64,000 nucleotides of DNA from Ascaphus truei (GCA_036426205.1 CM071568.1:115005004-115069003), one strand, 5' to 3'. Counted from the first letter of the stretch, positions 10,061 through 21,717 are shown. Translations and numbers: made by a program. The notes: a model not told the origin generated them from the sequence alone.

Positions 10061-10970
10061 CTAAGGCCCCGCCTCAGACAGCGCGCCCACACTGCAAACA
10101 GGCCGTGCGTGAAAGTCACTGCACCGCGATCTGCGGTCTGCAGCTGACTTTTTTGGGCACGGGGGCGTGGCCAAAGCGGGTCGGGAGGGGGGGCGCAGCC
10201 ATGACGTGGGGTTGGGGGAGGAAACGTGTGTTCGCACCCCTCTCCTTCAACCGAGGAGGAACCGGGGGCAGGAAAGGGAGGCGGCGCCATGCAGGAGACC
10301 CGCGCGCCAAAAAGCTGGCCCTTTCACAGCTCCCCCGGGGGGATCAGGGGCTGGGGGACACCTCCCCGTGCCACCCACAGAACCACCAATGCAGCGCCAG
10401 CTTCTCCCCAGCTTTCCCCTCCCCCCCCGCACGCTCAATCCGCCCAGAGTGGGCAAGTATGGGGCCAGTCACCCTCCCGCTGCCCGCCAACCCCGCTCCC
10501 CACCCCCCGCGCTTACCTCCTGCCTGGGCAGCAGCCACTAGGATCGGAGGCAGAGAGGGGGGAGTCCAAACAACCGACTGACCCCGCTCCCACTTCCCTG
10601 CCCGAGCAGGCAGCAGTCGCGGGGATCGGGGGGGGGAGAATAAGTGAGGGAGGTGGAGAGGGGCTGTAAGAAACACACAACACACAATATATATACACAT
10701 CCATACACACACATCCATACACACACACACTTCCCCGCCCCCCACGAAGCTCTGACAGCTCCAGACCCGGCGCTGATTGTCTCACAGCCACACCACGTGA
10801 CGCGTAACCGCTGAGGATCTCAATTCTCTTGCATCCCCTGGCAGCTGACGCATCACAGCATGTAGTGAGCTGTGCAGGGAGGAGGGACTGGGACCTGCTC
10901 GGGAGGATACCAGGTGATGGTGAGTAACACGCACGCGGCCGCTCGCGCCGCCGGACGCAGCGGGACCAAA
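10061..10970. mobile_element. GC-rich hAT-like non-autonomous element
   Basis: A 910-bp CpG-rich block interrupts a Penelope terminal repeat that continues on both sides. Flanks GCATAAGG (10053-10060) and GCTTAAGA (10971-10978) look like a diverged 8-bp target duplication, six of eight identical. Ends are imperfectly inverted: CTAAGGCCCCGC against TTTGGTCCCGC on the other strand. Eight-bp duplications suit hAT transposons. The many overlapping open frames inside reflect high GC content and have no transposase motif. Confidence 0.5.
10676..10731 (+). repeat. CA/TA-rich simple repeat
   Basis: ACAC, ATAT and CATACACA stretches inside the GC-rich element. Confidence 0.8.
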
Positions 10971-10978
10971 GCTTAAGA

Positions 10979-11135
10979 CCGTGTGCCTGCTTCCGTTATC
11001 TACACTGTATTCCATTGGGAAGTCTGGACCTTCCTGGACCCAGTGCACCGGCAGATAAGTACCCCCTCCAGCGCCATACTGCAGTGTGCATGTACTCCTC
11101 TCTATGACGTCGTCAAGTTTAAACCAGCAAAAAAT
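10979..11135 (+). mobile_element. Rest of the interrupted Penelope terminal repeat
   Basis: GTGTGCCTGCTTCC, GACCTTCCTGGACCCAGTGC and GGCAGATAAGTACCCCCTC match the 3060-3175 copy in order. Together with 10024-10060 they rebuild one terminal repeat without the 910-bp insertion. Confidence 0.6.
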
Positions 11136-11144
11136 ATATATAAA

Positions 11145-12825
11145 TGTAGCCCCGAGGTTATTTTTCCCTCCCTGACCCCCCTCCGCGCTTGCCGTGTGGT
11201 CGCGGGTGCCGCCGGAGGCAGCGGTGGACCCGCCGGCACTGCCCGAGGGTGGGGGCCAGTGAAGGGAGCGCTCGGCATCCCTGGAGGTCCGGGCGGCTCC
11301 GAGAGCAGGGCGCCGCCATTGCGAGTTAGTTCGCGCATGCGCAGGGACAGGCAGGCGCAGGGAAGGCCCCAGAGGGATCGCGCATGCGCAGAGAGCGGTA
11401 GAAAGTTAAGGCAGCCCCAGAGAGATCGCGCGAGGGCAGGGAAGAGGATAGTGAGGTTGCGGCGGCCATCAGTAGTTCGCGCATGCGCAAGGCAAGTGCG
11501 CACGCGGCCCCAATACTCAGGCAGCCTCCTGGGAACTACAACTCCCAGGAGGCATAGGGAGACAGGCACCAGGTGCCTGATAGTGGCCAATAGGGCTGGA
11601 GGATGCTCAGCCCGGGAATATAGATACATTTCCCGGGCTTTGCACGCGTCAGTCAGGCTGAGAAGAAGGAAGGAGTAGGAAGGGTGTAGGGAGCGTGTGG
11701 CTCCTGCACCAGGTAAGGGTTCTCCTTAGGTCCCCAGGCAGGCCCCAATTCCCGGTAAGGGCAGGGGGTAACTGAAGAGGGACGGCCCTAGATAAGGAGG
11801 TCACCCTTAGGAGTGAAAGGTGCAGGTTTGGCAGGGTGTGTGCAGTGGATTTGCTGCGGGTTCCAGTGTATTGTGTGTGTAGGACTGTTGCTGTGTGTGC
11901 ACGCTGCAGGTGCTGGGCGCAGCGTGTGCAGTGTGTGCGAACGTCTGCAGGCTGACGGTGAGGGCTGTGTGTCTGCTGCAGGCGCTTTAGGAGTAGCTAG
12001 GTGTTAGTAAGTTACAGATAGGACTGGGTAGCTAGGGGAGGGGGGCAGGTTATTACTCCGCAGGCCCTAGGAGTTTTCCCCAAGCCACCCCAAGTTGCGG
12101 TTCATCAGGGACAGGCCCTAGGTTAGGGTTCCTGTCACGTTAGGGATAGATAGGGATAGCGGCGGTTGCTGTTCCCGTGAGACGGTGTGTTACCGAGAGA
12201 CGGTTGTGTTCCCGTGAAGCGGTGGGACCCTCGTTGGGGTCCTGGAGAAGTACCTGGATAGGATCAGATGGAGGCTTCGCACGTCTGACCCTTTTAGAAG
12301 AGTGTTGCAGGCCCGAGCATCGGAGTGCTCGGAAGGTATTTCTACACATGTGCACCAACAGGCCTAATAGATAATTTAGTGACTGCGCAGTCACCCACGA
12401 CCTCCGTAGGAGTACGGGACATTGGGTGTGGGGGATCACAGGACACTGGGTGGGAACACCAGACATTGGGCTGAGGTGATATGGTTAAGGTGATGCGGAT
12501 AGAGCATGATGTTATGTAATGTGTTATATGTTCTCAATTAAAGTGTTAGTTATTGTTTTATCGTATACGCGTGTTATTGTATTTCTTACCCAGGGCTATC
12601 TTTCATAACGGGGATCCTGGGTAAGTGGAGGCGCTGCACCAGGTAAATGGTAAGGGTTTCCCCAGGTTCCCAGCTAGCGGAGGCTCAGATCTCCTGGAGC
12701 CACAGGTGTGATACAGTTACCAGTAGTCCCTTAGAAGAGGTGTGCCGCAAGGAAAGGGACCGGTTAGACCACAAGGGGCCAATGTGAGATTGGGTGGGTC
12801 AGGCCGGTTCACAAAAAGGGCTACA
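11145..12825 (+). mobile_element. Long CpG-rich LTR (about 1.68 kb)
   Basis: Begins TGTAGCCCCGAGG and ends AAGGGCTACA. The U3 is strongly CpG-rich (11170-11560) with repeated GCGCATGCGCA boxes, followed by a CCCGGGAATA/ATTTCCCGGG inverted pair near 11611-11638. The U5 holds the family core at 12626-12640 and the block GACCACAAGGGGCCAATGTGAGATTGGGTGGG. Flanks are TAAA and TATA, so a 4-bp duplication is only three of four. No internal coding region is attached, so it reads as a solo LTR. Open frames inside (e.g. 10983-11678) cross the boundary and are GC artefacts. Confidence 0.75.
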
Positions 12826-12871
12826 TATATATACACACACACATACACACATACATACATACATACATACA
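12826..12871 (+). repeat. TA/CA/CATA microsatellite
   Basis: TATATATACACACACACATA followed by CATA units, directly after the LTR end. Confidence 0.9.
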
Positions 12872-14689
12872 TGTAGAAGCAGTTCTATGCCTTTACCAAA
12901 AACTAATGCCTGAAATTAATTTCAATAATTTGAACTACTGTATCATTGTACATCATAAATTCAGGATAGAGGGGGCCATGGGGACTGAAACTAGAGTGGC
13001 ACCTCTGGAGAGGGCTCATCCTTAACTAAATTATTAACAATGCAACCACCATTAAAAGACAATACATTTATTTTTGAAGGAAAATATTCAAAATATAAAC
13101 GGTTAACATTCCACTTCTCAGTTTAAAGCAAAACTAACTATCCTCTGATTTGTTGTTATCTGGAACCCGCACATTATTAAAATAGCTTCAGTAAAAGGCA
13201 GATTTCACCATTGTACAAAACTTTACATCTATTACTAAACATTCATTCTTAGTGTAAGTGCTCAAATAATTTGGCCTAATAAAAAAAATGACGATAAAAA
13301 TCTAGCATATTTAGAGCCCATTACGACTCTGGTTGGCCAATAGATTTCTTATGTTTCTCCTGTTTATTAAAGATGAGAAATAAAAAAAAAGATAAAGAAT
13401 GAGCTGAGCCTTTTTTTAAGAGAGTGTTTAGTTTAGAAATGTAGTATGCTTCTGCTGAGTTATCACTTGTGGCTGTGAGGGTGTAGGCTGGGTAAGGATG
13501 GGTTAATATGGCCTGCGGGAGGGTATGCAGACTAAGGTTAACTGTAATTCTTGGGGCAGGTAGTTAGTTTTGCGGGCTTAGGAGAATGTAGCTTGAGGCA
13601 AGCTATACAGACTGATGTAGCAGACGTCATTGCTCCTGTGGGTGAAATAGGGTGTTTATCCCACTGCTTTTTGTACTTTTGCCTCTATGTTTGTTAAAAC
13701 CCCCTAAAAAGTAATATGTGTTCTTCATAAATTTTTACTTAAAAAAACAAAAATGCAATAAACAAGTAAGCGGAAACAAAAATAAGCATAATATTGGTTT
13801 TTTTCTGTCACAGCTATTATTGTTTATTGTGGTTTGGCAGGTTGAGGCCTTGTCATTCTAACCTCTCAGATGGTCATGGAGGTTGTTAAGTGGGATAGGG
13901 GGAGGCACTGTTTTGGGAAATGGGATTTGAAAGGCTGGGAGCCACATGATGGTTGCTTTCCAACTATTATAACATATTTTACTTTACTAAAAACCTAACC
14001 TGCTGTCCTGCATATAACATCATTACACACAATTAAAAATACAATGCCCAGTTCAATTTCTTACAATTCTGAGACAAAGGTAGTTACAGAGGGAGAAAAC
14101 ATACAAACTTTCTAATTTGTGATCACAAGTAAAAATATATATATATATATTTTCAAGAATAAGTTATATACAGTACCACTATCAAAGGAAAATTGTAATC
14201 AAGCTTTATCAGCGAAGACTAACTCTGTTCATTGCTACAATAGTTGGAAACTCCTGTAGATTGCTTTGGCTTTGTAATTGGAAAAAAATAATTATGAAAA
14301 CTGTTACAGGCTCCATTTACCGGGATTTTGCTTGTGGATCCAACTTAATGTAATTTGAATTGGCTTACTTCAAACAACAGATGCAAAATATTGTCAAGGT
14401 GACATTCCCATAGTCTCAGAAGACGATCAGAACCCAAGGGAGAGTAGTTTACAGAACAAAACTACCATTTGCTTTTGAAGGAGTTGGAAATGTGACTTAT
14501 TTAGTTAATATTTTGGGGGTAAATCATGAGATAACAATTATGACAGCACTGACTAAAAGATAACATGTTCTCATTGTAAAAGCAGGCGTTTCCTTATTCC
14601 ATATTAGTATGATAATGCCTTTACAATATGTGCTAGTACCATTTTCATGTGACATTTCTATAAATTGAAGAAAAGAGAGAAGCACTCGA
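12872..14689. other. AT-rich mostly unique sequence, no gene
   Basis: No coding region, repeat end or RNA gene recognised; a short TA run lies at 14135-14152. A candidate island for conserved non-coding elements. Confidence 0.5.
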
Positions 14690-14810
14690 GTGGACGTTTG
14701 CTGGTGATTTACCCAGGACATGTCTCAAGACGGGTAGGACCGAAACGTCGACCATGCTTTATTAAATCCCCAACAAAAGTCCAAATGAGTGTTTTCTCTC
14801 CTTTCTTCTT
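14690..14810 (+). mobile_element. Penelope-type terminal repeat fragment
   Basis: Contains a hammerhead-like arrangement at 14705-14750: TGATTTACCCAGGACATGTC, then GACGGGTAGGACCGAAACGT, followed by CTTTATTAAATCCCC. Layout matches the other terminal repeats but stem II is not well formed. Confidence 0.4.
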
Positions 14811-15130
14811 AAGCAGCTGGATTTTTTTCAGTCCTAGTTATGTGAGTGCTCCATGCACACTTTTTATCTCTACTGTACATACTTTAAATTAACATGTGCA
14901 TCATTTTCCAATTGTAATACCCAATTGTTGTAACTAAATCCTGTTTCTTTGCTATTGAGCTTGCACACTGTCCACACAGCATAGGTTCAATTTATTATTA
15001 TAGGAAGCAAGTTCCTTATTTGAAATAACACACAAAATGTAACTCCTTGCTGCCAAGGGTTTACACATCTTAATTCCCATAGGTAATTACACTGTATTAG
15101 CAATTGGTTTGCATTACACGTCTCACAATG
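14811..15130. other. Unassigned, no gene
   Basis: AT-rich sequence with no recognisable feature. Confidence 0.5.
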
Positions 15131-15235
15131 GCCCATATTCACAAAAGGGGCTATGCTTTAGCACACCCAAACTCCAATTCAGATGAATAGGTGTTAAGAC
15201 ATACAAACGCTTCACACCCTTTAGTGAATATGGGC
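15131..15235. mobile_element. Short MITE, GCCCATATTCAC ends
   Basis: Inverted ends GCCCATATTCAC / GTGAATATGGGC enclose about 80 bp, flanked on both sides by CAATG. A related terminus (GGGCCATATTTACTAA) occurs at 45371, and a diverged one at 21048. Confidence 0.6.
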
Positions 15236-15566
15236 CAATGTCAGTTCTTTGGGATTCCTATTTTTCTAACTGTTTATTCTTGGCTACATCTTGTATACTA
15301 AACTATCTCACCAGTATTGACTCAGAATAAAGTAATCATAATAATAATGATGATACAAATTATTCCTATCGCTGGAGATTTATTTTCATAGTTCTGAACC
15401 TCTATGAGGAAAAAATGGGTGATGGTGATTAATGGTAACTGCAAATAAGCATTGAGTGCTTAGGATGCATATACTTGCCAGTGAATATTTTTTTACTTTC
15501 TTACAAAGTGGGCACACTTCAAAATGCAAATCTTATGGAACTAAAACAGGGGACAGAATCTGTTTA

Positions 15567-16839
15567 TGTAGCCCCTTTACCCCCACCCTAAGTGAGATTA
15601 GATGCCGAAGGAGACCGTCTGTCCACTCCAGGACGACCCCCACAGCTGTCCAGTTTAATGAAGAGATGTATGGAGCAGGAAAATAGCCTTATGGAGATGC
15701 GGGGTAAGAGCCACTTGCAGACCCGCCTCCCATGTGGGGCCAGCGGCTGCAGATGCAGCAGCCCACAGATAGAGTACTGGTAACACACAGGGGTCCGTCC
15801 CCTCTGCTGCTCCCGGCTTTGTATTCCCCAGGAGGGGTGAATGACACACTTCCTGCGCGACCACGATCGAAAATGTAAACAAAGGATAGGAGGATCGATA
15901 TCAGCGCTGCTCCGGTGGATATCAGACTCACCCAGTAAGGTAAAAACAATTTATTGTAACTACATAAAACGGATACTAGGGACTAACAAAAAGGACTCCT
16001 CCATAGGAGGCCTTTTTGTTATGTTCCCTAGTATCCGTTTTAAGTAGTTACAATAAATTGTTTTTACCTTACCTGGTGAGTCTGATATCCACCGGAGCAG
16101 CGCTGATATCGATCATCCTATCCTAAGTGAGATTAGGTCTGCTACTCCATATTTACTGTGGTGTGGTGCGTACCTGTGAGGTAACAGGAGGGCTGAGTGC
16201 TCTGCTGTGTTGTGGGGAGAACAGGACAGGGTTTACGGGGTACTTTATTTGTGGTTGCAACACCTCCAGTCAGCATGGATCCCCTAGATAGAAAGATAGC
16301 CCAGACTGACACCTTTTTTGAGCCCAAGAGAGTGTATCACTCTGATATCTGGTTCCATGGTATTTATTGCAGTGTTCAAGATCTTACACAGCAGGTACAT
16401 CTCTTGCTTCCCCTAAGAAGGTCACTTCAAGGCTTGAGGGCCATCCAAGTTTTCCCCTGCATGGTGCTCCTCCTGAGTCTCCTTGTGAGACCAGGGAAGT
16501 TGTTGCTCACTTCACAGAGGGAGGAAAGAGACACATCCACTTTTGGGAAAGTGCCAATATATATACCCCTGGGTTGTGCTTGTAACCCTGCCCTATAACA
16601 GAGCAGGTCTGGATACTGACAGGCCATTACATCCAGCATGTGACCCAACTAGTATCCACCCCTCAGGCTGACTCTTTCTGGCTGTTGCTAGGTCCGCTCT
16701 TGGATGCATCAAATGTATCTAAGGCTGCAATAGCACACAGGGCCTCTCTGAAGGAATTAACCCATCCAATGCCTGCACCTAACAGGACTTACACTGGTAA
16801 GGCCCAGGAAAATAAGTAGCGGCTGGAGGCAATGCTACA
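15567..16839 (-). mobile_element. 3' LTR of an LTR retroelement, split by an insertion
   Basis: Read on the minus strand it begins TGTAGCATTGCCTCCAGCCG at 16839 and ends TAAAGGGGCTACA at 15567. It matches the LTRs at 41570, 45949 and 60235 along its length, including GGCCCTTCC-type U3 and the U5 core near 16252-16266. A 520-bp fold-back element plus 15-bp duplication interrupts it; without these it is about 738 bp. A purine-rich tract (CACCAGGGGAGAT) precedes it at 16840-16852, and a 3'-proximal ORF lies beyond, so it is the 3' LTR of a partly retained element rather than a solo LTR. Confidence 0.8.
15602..16121. mobile_element. Fold-back insertion with 15-bp target duplication
   Basis: CCTAAGTGAGATTAG occurs at 15587-15601 and again at 16122-16136, bracketing 520 bp inserted in an LTR. 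The right 240 bp is a near-perfect palindrome: an arm from about 15883 (GGATAGG..GATCGATATCAGC) to about 15985 reappears inverted to 16121. The left 281 bp is not part of the palindrome and has no recognised domain. The layout, one full arm plus one truncated inverted arm, is the same as at 61575-61953. Confidence 0.85.
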
Positions 16840-16852
16840 ATCTCCCCTGGTG
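16840..16852 (-). other. Polypurine tract next to the 3' LTR
   Basis: Minus strand CACCAGGGGAGAT immediately precedes the LTR start TGTAGC. The second element has CACCAGAGGGAGAG in the same place (63302-63315). Such tracts prime plus-strand synthesis in LTR retroelements. Confidence 0.6.
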
Positions 16853-16983
16853 AAATTCCAATGTCCCTGCTTGGACTTCAGTAGGTGTAACATCCCATAC
16901 TGTACAAGAACCGTGAATTAACCTAAACACAAAATGCATTAACATCTGCATACATTAATACATTGCAATTCAACAGTGCCATT

Positions 16984-17819
16984 TTAAACATCCATCCCCA
17001 ACTGGAACCAGGATCTAATGTGAGTGGTACTAAGGCTGCCCCAGTAGTAGTGGGCTGGATCTGGCTTCTTGATCATATTGACCTGACTATAAGGCACCCT
17101 GATGGAGTAATACCTCCTTCTCCCAGACTCAGAGATATACTCCACTCTGTCTAGCTGTATATTACGGCCCACTACCCACAACTTGAGTAAATGTTTTGCC
17201 CTGTAAAAATCACAGAATCTGGAGTCTCTGGTAGTGTTATCTAGATGGGCTACCTCCACCCACTCCATCCTGTATTCCTCAACACTCCTCATGAGTTTCT
17301 CTGGGAGATATGGATACTCATATCCCATCTTGTGGAACTTTTGCACCAGGACCCTCTCTGCCCTTAATTGTACTTCATTAAGCCCTTTTCGGTGGCTGTA
17401 CCGGGTAGCACCAAAAACACTGACCCTTCCCATAAGGGTGGTTTTATGCTTTTTTTCCATAACGGAGATATAGTGGACTTTGACCCTGACAAACTACTCT
17501 TGTCTAACCCCATCTGGGCTAGTTCTGATGAGGACTTATCCTCCTGTTCCACCCGATCCCCCCATGGCACAGATTTCCCCACAGTTGGTACAGATATAAC
17601 AGGCATTACAGACATGTTATCACGTTCCACATTTTTGCTTGGCGCCATGGGACTTACTGGGGACAAGGGTCTAGGAGTCAGGGATCTTACACTAGGACTG
17701 GGGTCGGTAGCAGAAAGCGGGACAGAATGGACAGTGGCTTGGGCAGGTGGGGACAATCTAACATTTCTGAAGAGGAAACTTTTAGGAGTCTCCCCAGGAG
17801 GAGCGACAGAAATATCCAC
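16984..17819 (-). pseudogene. Unrecognised 3'-proximal ORF of the LTR retroelement
   Basis: Two overlapping minus-strand frames, 17364-17819 (151 codons, rich in Ser, Pro and Thr) and 16984-17460 (158 codons), look like one protein broken by a frameshift near 17390. The first frame ends with VFLVLPG..TEKGL; the second carries GYEYPYLPE then LMRSVEEYRMEW. The same two blocks occur in one unbroken frame at 63633-64000 (FWVLPSRAGPKKL, then GYEYPYVPE and IMREIEENRDSW). It stops 145 bp before the 3' LTR. I see no integrase, reverse transcriptase, protease, chromodomain or zinc-knuckle motif, and no clear signal peptide or membrane anchor. Function unknown; a gag-type or accessory protein are both possible. 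Confidence 0.55.
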
Positions 17820-17955
17820 AGTCCCAGCAAGGCTCAGTTGACCACAGCCTCTAGCCTTTAAGAATCATGCTTCACCCATGGCGGTGGCATTGATAGAGTC
17901 TCTCGCTTCCTTCTGCTCCCTGCAATGAAGGAGGAAGGGGTCCACAGCGGACCTG

Positions 17956-18936
17956 TCACTCCCCGTAGCATTTGTAAGTCGTCTGTTTATTCTTGCTTTC
18001 CAAATGCATAACCTTACATTTATCTGTATTAAACCTCATCTGCCATTTACTTGCCCAAGTTTCCAGTCTCTCCAAGTCCTTCTGGAGAGAAACTACATCC
18101 TGCTCTGATTCTACTACCTTACACAATTTAGTATCATCAGCAAATATGGAGACTTTGCTCTCGATGCCAACCTCAAGGTCATTAATAAACAAGTTAAAAA
18201 GCAGGGGTCCCAGTACCGATCCCTGAGGTACGTCACTCACGACCTTAGCCCAACCTGAAAAAGTTCCTTTTATGACAACCCTCTGTTGTCTATCCTTCAA
18301 CCAGTTTTCAATCCAGGTGCATATATTTTTACTGAGTCCAATTTGCTTTATTTTGTACACCAACCTGTTGTGTTGAACCATATCAAAAGCCTTTGCAAAA
18401 TCTAAGTAGACCACATCAACTGCAAGTAGACGAACTGCATTACCCTGGTCTAAATTCCTACTTACCTCCTCAAAGAAACTAATAAGATTAGTTTGGCATG
18501 ATCTATCCTTCATAAATCCATGTTGACTATTACTAATAATTTTGTTTTCCATTAGGTATTCCTGAATATTATCCCGTATTAAACCTTCAAATAGTTTCCC
18601 CTCTATTGAAGTCAGGCTTACAGGTCTGTAATTCCCCGGTTGTGACCTAGCTCCCTTTTTAAATATAGGCACCACATCTGCTTTACGCCAATCTTGTATT
18701 ACTGAGCCTGTGGAAATGGAGTCCTTGAATATTAAATGTAATGGTTTAGCTATTACTGAACTTAACTCCTTGGGAACTCTTGGATGTATGCCATCGGTGC
18801 CAGGTGCCTTATTTACTTTCATTTTTTCAAGTTGCCTATGAAATTCTTCCTCAGTTAACCAATTGTTCATTAAAATGGAGGTTGTGTCTTCCTCCTGCGG
18901 CACTACTATTGAAATTGATTCTTCCCTTGTAAACAC
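17956..18936 (-). pseudogene. CR1 reverse transcriptase
   Basis: 326-codon frame. Visible RT blocks: KAPGTDGI (residues 43-50), GNYRPVSLTS (101-110), LDFAKAFDMVQH (178-189), VPQGSVLGPLLFNLFINDL (236-254) and the catalytic FADD (265-268). The protein is cut after CKVMHLESKN, where sequence identity to CR1 ends near 17968. The frame is otherwise intact, so the copy is not very old. Related to CR1-clade ORF2; it cannot be functional without the missing C terminus and the broken endonuclease. Confidence 0.9.
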
Positions 18937-20790
18937 AGAGGCAAAGAATTTGTTTTATACCTCTGATTTTTCCTTATCTCCAATAATCTGCCTGCCCATC
19001 TCACACTGAAAGGGTCCTATATTTTCTTTTCTCATTTTTTGTTATTAAGGTATTTAAAGAACTTTTTAGGGTTGATCTTACTTTCTATTGCAATCCTTTT
19101 TTCATTATCCATTTTTGCAAATTTAATTGCCCTTTTGCAATTTTTGTTACGTTCCTTATAATTCTGATACGGTGCTTCCGTCTCTTGTGACTTAAAGAAT
19201 CTAAACTCCTGCCTCTTCTTTTCCATTTCCTCCCCTACCTGTTTCTTTAGCCACATTGGTTTTGTCATTTCTTTTATACTTATTATCCAAGGGTATATAC
19301 TGATGAGTGTGCTTTTCTAACAATGTTTTAAAGACTGCCATTTATCTTCTACATTTTCCCTGCAAAAACATCATCCCAATGTATTACTTGTAGATTAGTC
19401 CTCAGTTTATTAAAATCTGCCCTTTTAAAGTTTAAGATCTTTGTTGAACCCAAGTAATCTGTTTTTTTGATCATTTATTTCAAATGAGACCATGTTATGA
19501 TCACTGTTACCCAAATGTTCTAGAACTGGAATATTTGCTGTTAGTTCTACATTATTTGATATGACCAAATTCAGTATTGCCTCTCTACTGGTTTGTTTCT
19601 CAATAATTTGGGTCATATAATTGTCTTTAAGCACCCCCAAAAACCTGTTTCTTTTGTTCTATTGCTAATCTCATTGCCCCAGTCTATGTCTGGATAATTA
19701 AAATCACACATTATGCAAACATAACCTAGTTTTGATGCCTTCACCATTTGCAAAAGTATTTTAGCTTCCTCAATCTCACAGATATTTGGTGGTTTGTAGT
19801 ATATCCCTACAAACATTTTCATTATACTTTTACCTCCACTGCTAATTTCTATCCACAAGGTCTCTACATTTTCATAATTCCCTTCATAAACATCTTCCCT
19901 TATAATAGGTTTTAGTTTCGGGTTAACATATAAGCATACTCCTCATCCTCTTCTCTTTGCTCGATCCTTCCGAAAAAGGGAATAACCCTCTAAATGAATT
20001 GCCCAGTCATGAGTTTCATCTCACCATGTTTGAATAAGGCCTATGATATCATACTGCTCCCTTGCAGCTATTAATTCAAGCTTCCCCATTTTATCTGTCA
20101 GACTTCTTGCATTAGCAAGAATGCATTTGTTTTTTTTTCAGCCTGTACTATTATCTTATCTGCTTCTTCCTTTCTGCGCAACTTGGCTTAGTCTTTACAA
20201 GTTTTCTACTATTATCTGTATTTACTATGGGTGTCTCGCTGCTTGTCAAACTACAGTAGCACGTGCCCCATTCTACCTCCATAACCCCTTGTTTCCTCAT
20301 CTATTCTATTTAATTCGTTATCTGTTTCATTCCCCTCCCTCCTCCATCCTAGTTTAAAATCTCCAACCTTTTTAACATTCTCCCCCTAGCACAGAAGATC
20401 CCTCTTCATTCAATCCGTGCCTAGAATAAAGATTGCACCTCTCACAAAAGGAGTCCGAGTGCTCTAAAAACCCAAAACCCTCCTTTCTACACCACTTTCT
20501 TAGCCATGCATTAAACTCCCTAATCTCTCTATCTCCCTGCGGTAGCGCATGGCACTGGTAGGTTTTCAGAAAATACTACCTTGGAGGTCCTTGCCTTAAG
20601 CTTTTGGCCTGGATCCCTGAAATAATTTTTTAGAACCCTCCATCTTTCTCTAACTTTGTCATTGGTGCCAACATGTACCAAGACCGCGGGTCAATCCCAG
20701 CCCCTCCCAACAATCTGTCTACTGATCCACAATGTGGCGAACCCGAGCACCCAGGAGGCAACAAACTATTCGGTTCATGCGGTCAACATT
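17968..20790 (-). mobile_element. CR1-like LINE, 3'-truncated
   Basis: Minus-strand order: remnants of an ORF1 esterase-like C terminus (20350-20790, e.g. LYSRHGLNEEGSSVLGG in a broken frame), ORF2 endonuclease (19425-19858) and reverse transcriptase (17956-18936). The RT reading stops just after the thumb start, and the rest of ORF2 and the 3' tail are missing. CR1 copies usually lose the 5' end, so loss of the 3' end suggests a later deletion or junction with the LTR element on the left. Confidence 0.85.
19425..19858 (-). pseudogene. CR1 ORF2 endonuclease remnant
   Basis: Two overlapping frames. The first (19613-19858) has VGIYYKPPN and MCDFNYPDIDW; the second (19425-19640) has FLKDN..QIIEKQTSREAILNLVIS-like sequence and HLGNSDHNMVSFEI, the catalytic Asp-His block of apurinic-type endonucleases. 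A frame break lies near 19625. A further fragment at 19032-19268 is the linker before the RT. Confidence 0.8.
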
Positions 20791-21047
20791 TAAATGTTGT
20801 GGGGAAGAACATAGGCCTCTGAAGGCACCACACCCCCCTCCAGAAAATGTTATGCCCTGCCTGGGGGGCGCACCCACCCGTTTATGCACCCCTGCCTTAG
20901 AGGTAACTTTAATAGCAATATCTACAGGACAGAGATTTTATCGTTGTCTTTCTTGTTTTTAAATGTAGCTTTGTATTGACAATATAGAGCTCTGAACATA
21001 GCACTTTATGCTACATAAAGTGACACACCAATATAATAATACATTAA
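20791..21047. other. Unassigned, no gene
   Basis: No repeat end or coding region recognised. Confidence 0.4.
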
Positions 21048-21148
21048 GGTCCATATATACTAAGCAGTCTTCTGCCATAAGACACCTTTCAGCCTAATGA
21101 TAGGTGTCCCAGTACGGGCAGATGACTTTAGTTAATAAATATGGCCCT
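21048..21148. mobile_element. Short MITE, GGTCCATATATACTAA / TTAATAAATATGGCCC ends
   Basis: Imperfect inverted ends about 16 bp long with TTAA on both sides (21044-21047 and 21149-21152). Confidence 0.4.
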
Positions 21149-21541
21149 TTAATATTACCAATATTTTTCATACCACCTGACCCATATTTGACTTTTTTTA
21201 CATTCATATTATCATATTCCATATTTCAAAATACATAAATAATATTAATAATGTATTCTTATGTAGCACAGACAGTAAACACAGGTTTGTATATATTAAT
21301 ACACTGATAACAAGTATCCTCATAAAAGTTACTGTAAATAAATAAAATATAACTTGCTGAAAATTTCACTTATGAATATCTTCAGTATTCAGGCTATCTG
21401 TAACTCTCATAATATCAACATGCATATTACGAGTTGCAGTGCTCTCATCTACAGTGGTGATAAAAAGTTTGTGAAGAGCAATGATAGTTACAGAAAGTCC
21501 ATAGTTTTTCCAAAAAGGTTTATATTCCATGTCTTTAAAAC

Positions 21542-21587
<46 letters not shown>
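21542..21587 (+). repeat. (TAA)n microsatellite
   Basis: About 15 uninterrupted TAA units. Confidence 0.95.
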
Positions 21588-21590
<3 letters not shown>

Positions 21591-21717
21591 CAATGTATGA
21601 TTAGAGACAAACAATGAGTAATTATGAGTCGGGGTATGTGCAAAAGTAAGTGAAACCCTGTTTTTATCAACTAAATTAAAGGGGATAATAAGAATCAGGT
21701 GGTTAAATAATTATGTA

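Noticed and set aside
9853..11678. Many overlapping open frames of 60-230 codons on both strands
   Set aside because: They lie in CpG-rich transposon and LTR sequence with few stops, cross element boundaries and have no domains.
16984..17460. Host gene exon
   Set aside because: A related frame lies at the same place in another LTR element, and both are followed by a purine tract and LTR.
21488..21670. Tyrosine- and leucine-rich frames
   Set aside because: Translation of the TAA microsatellite.
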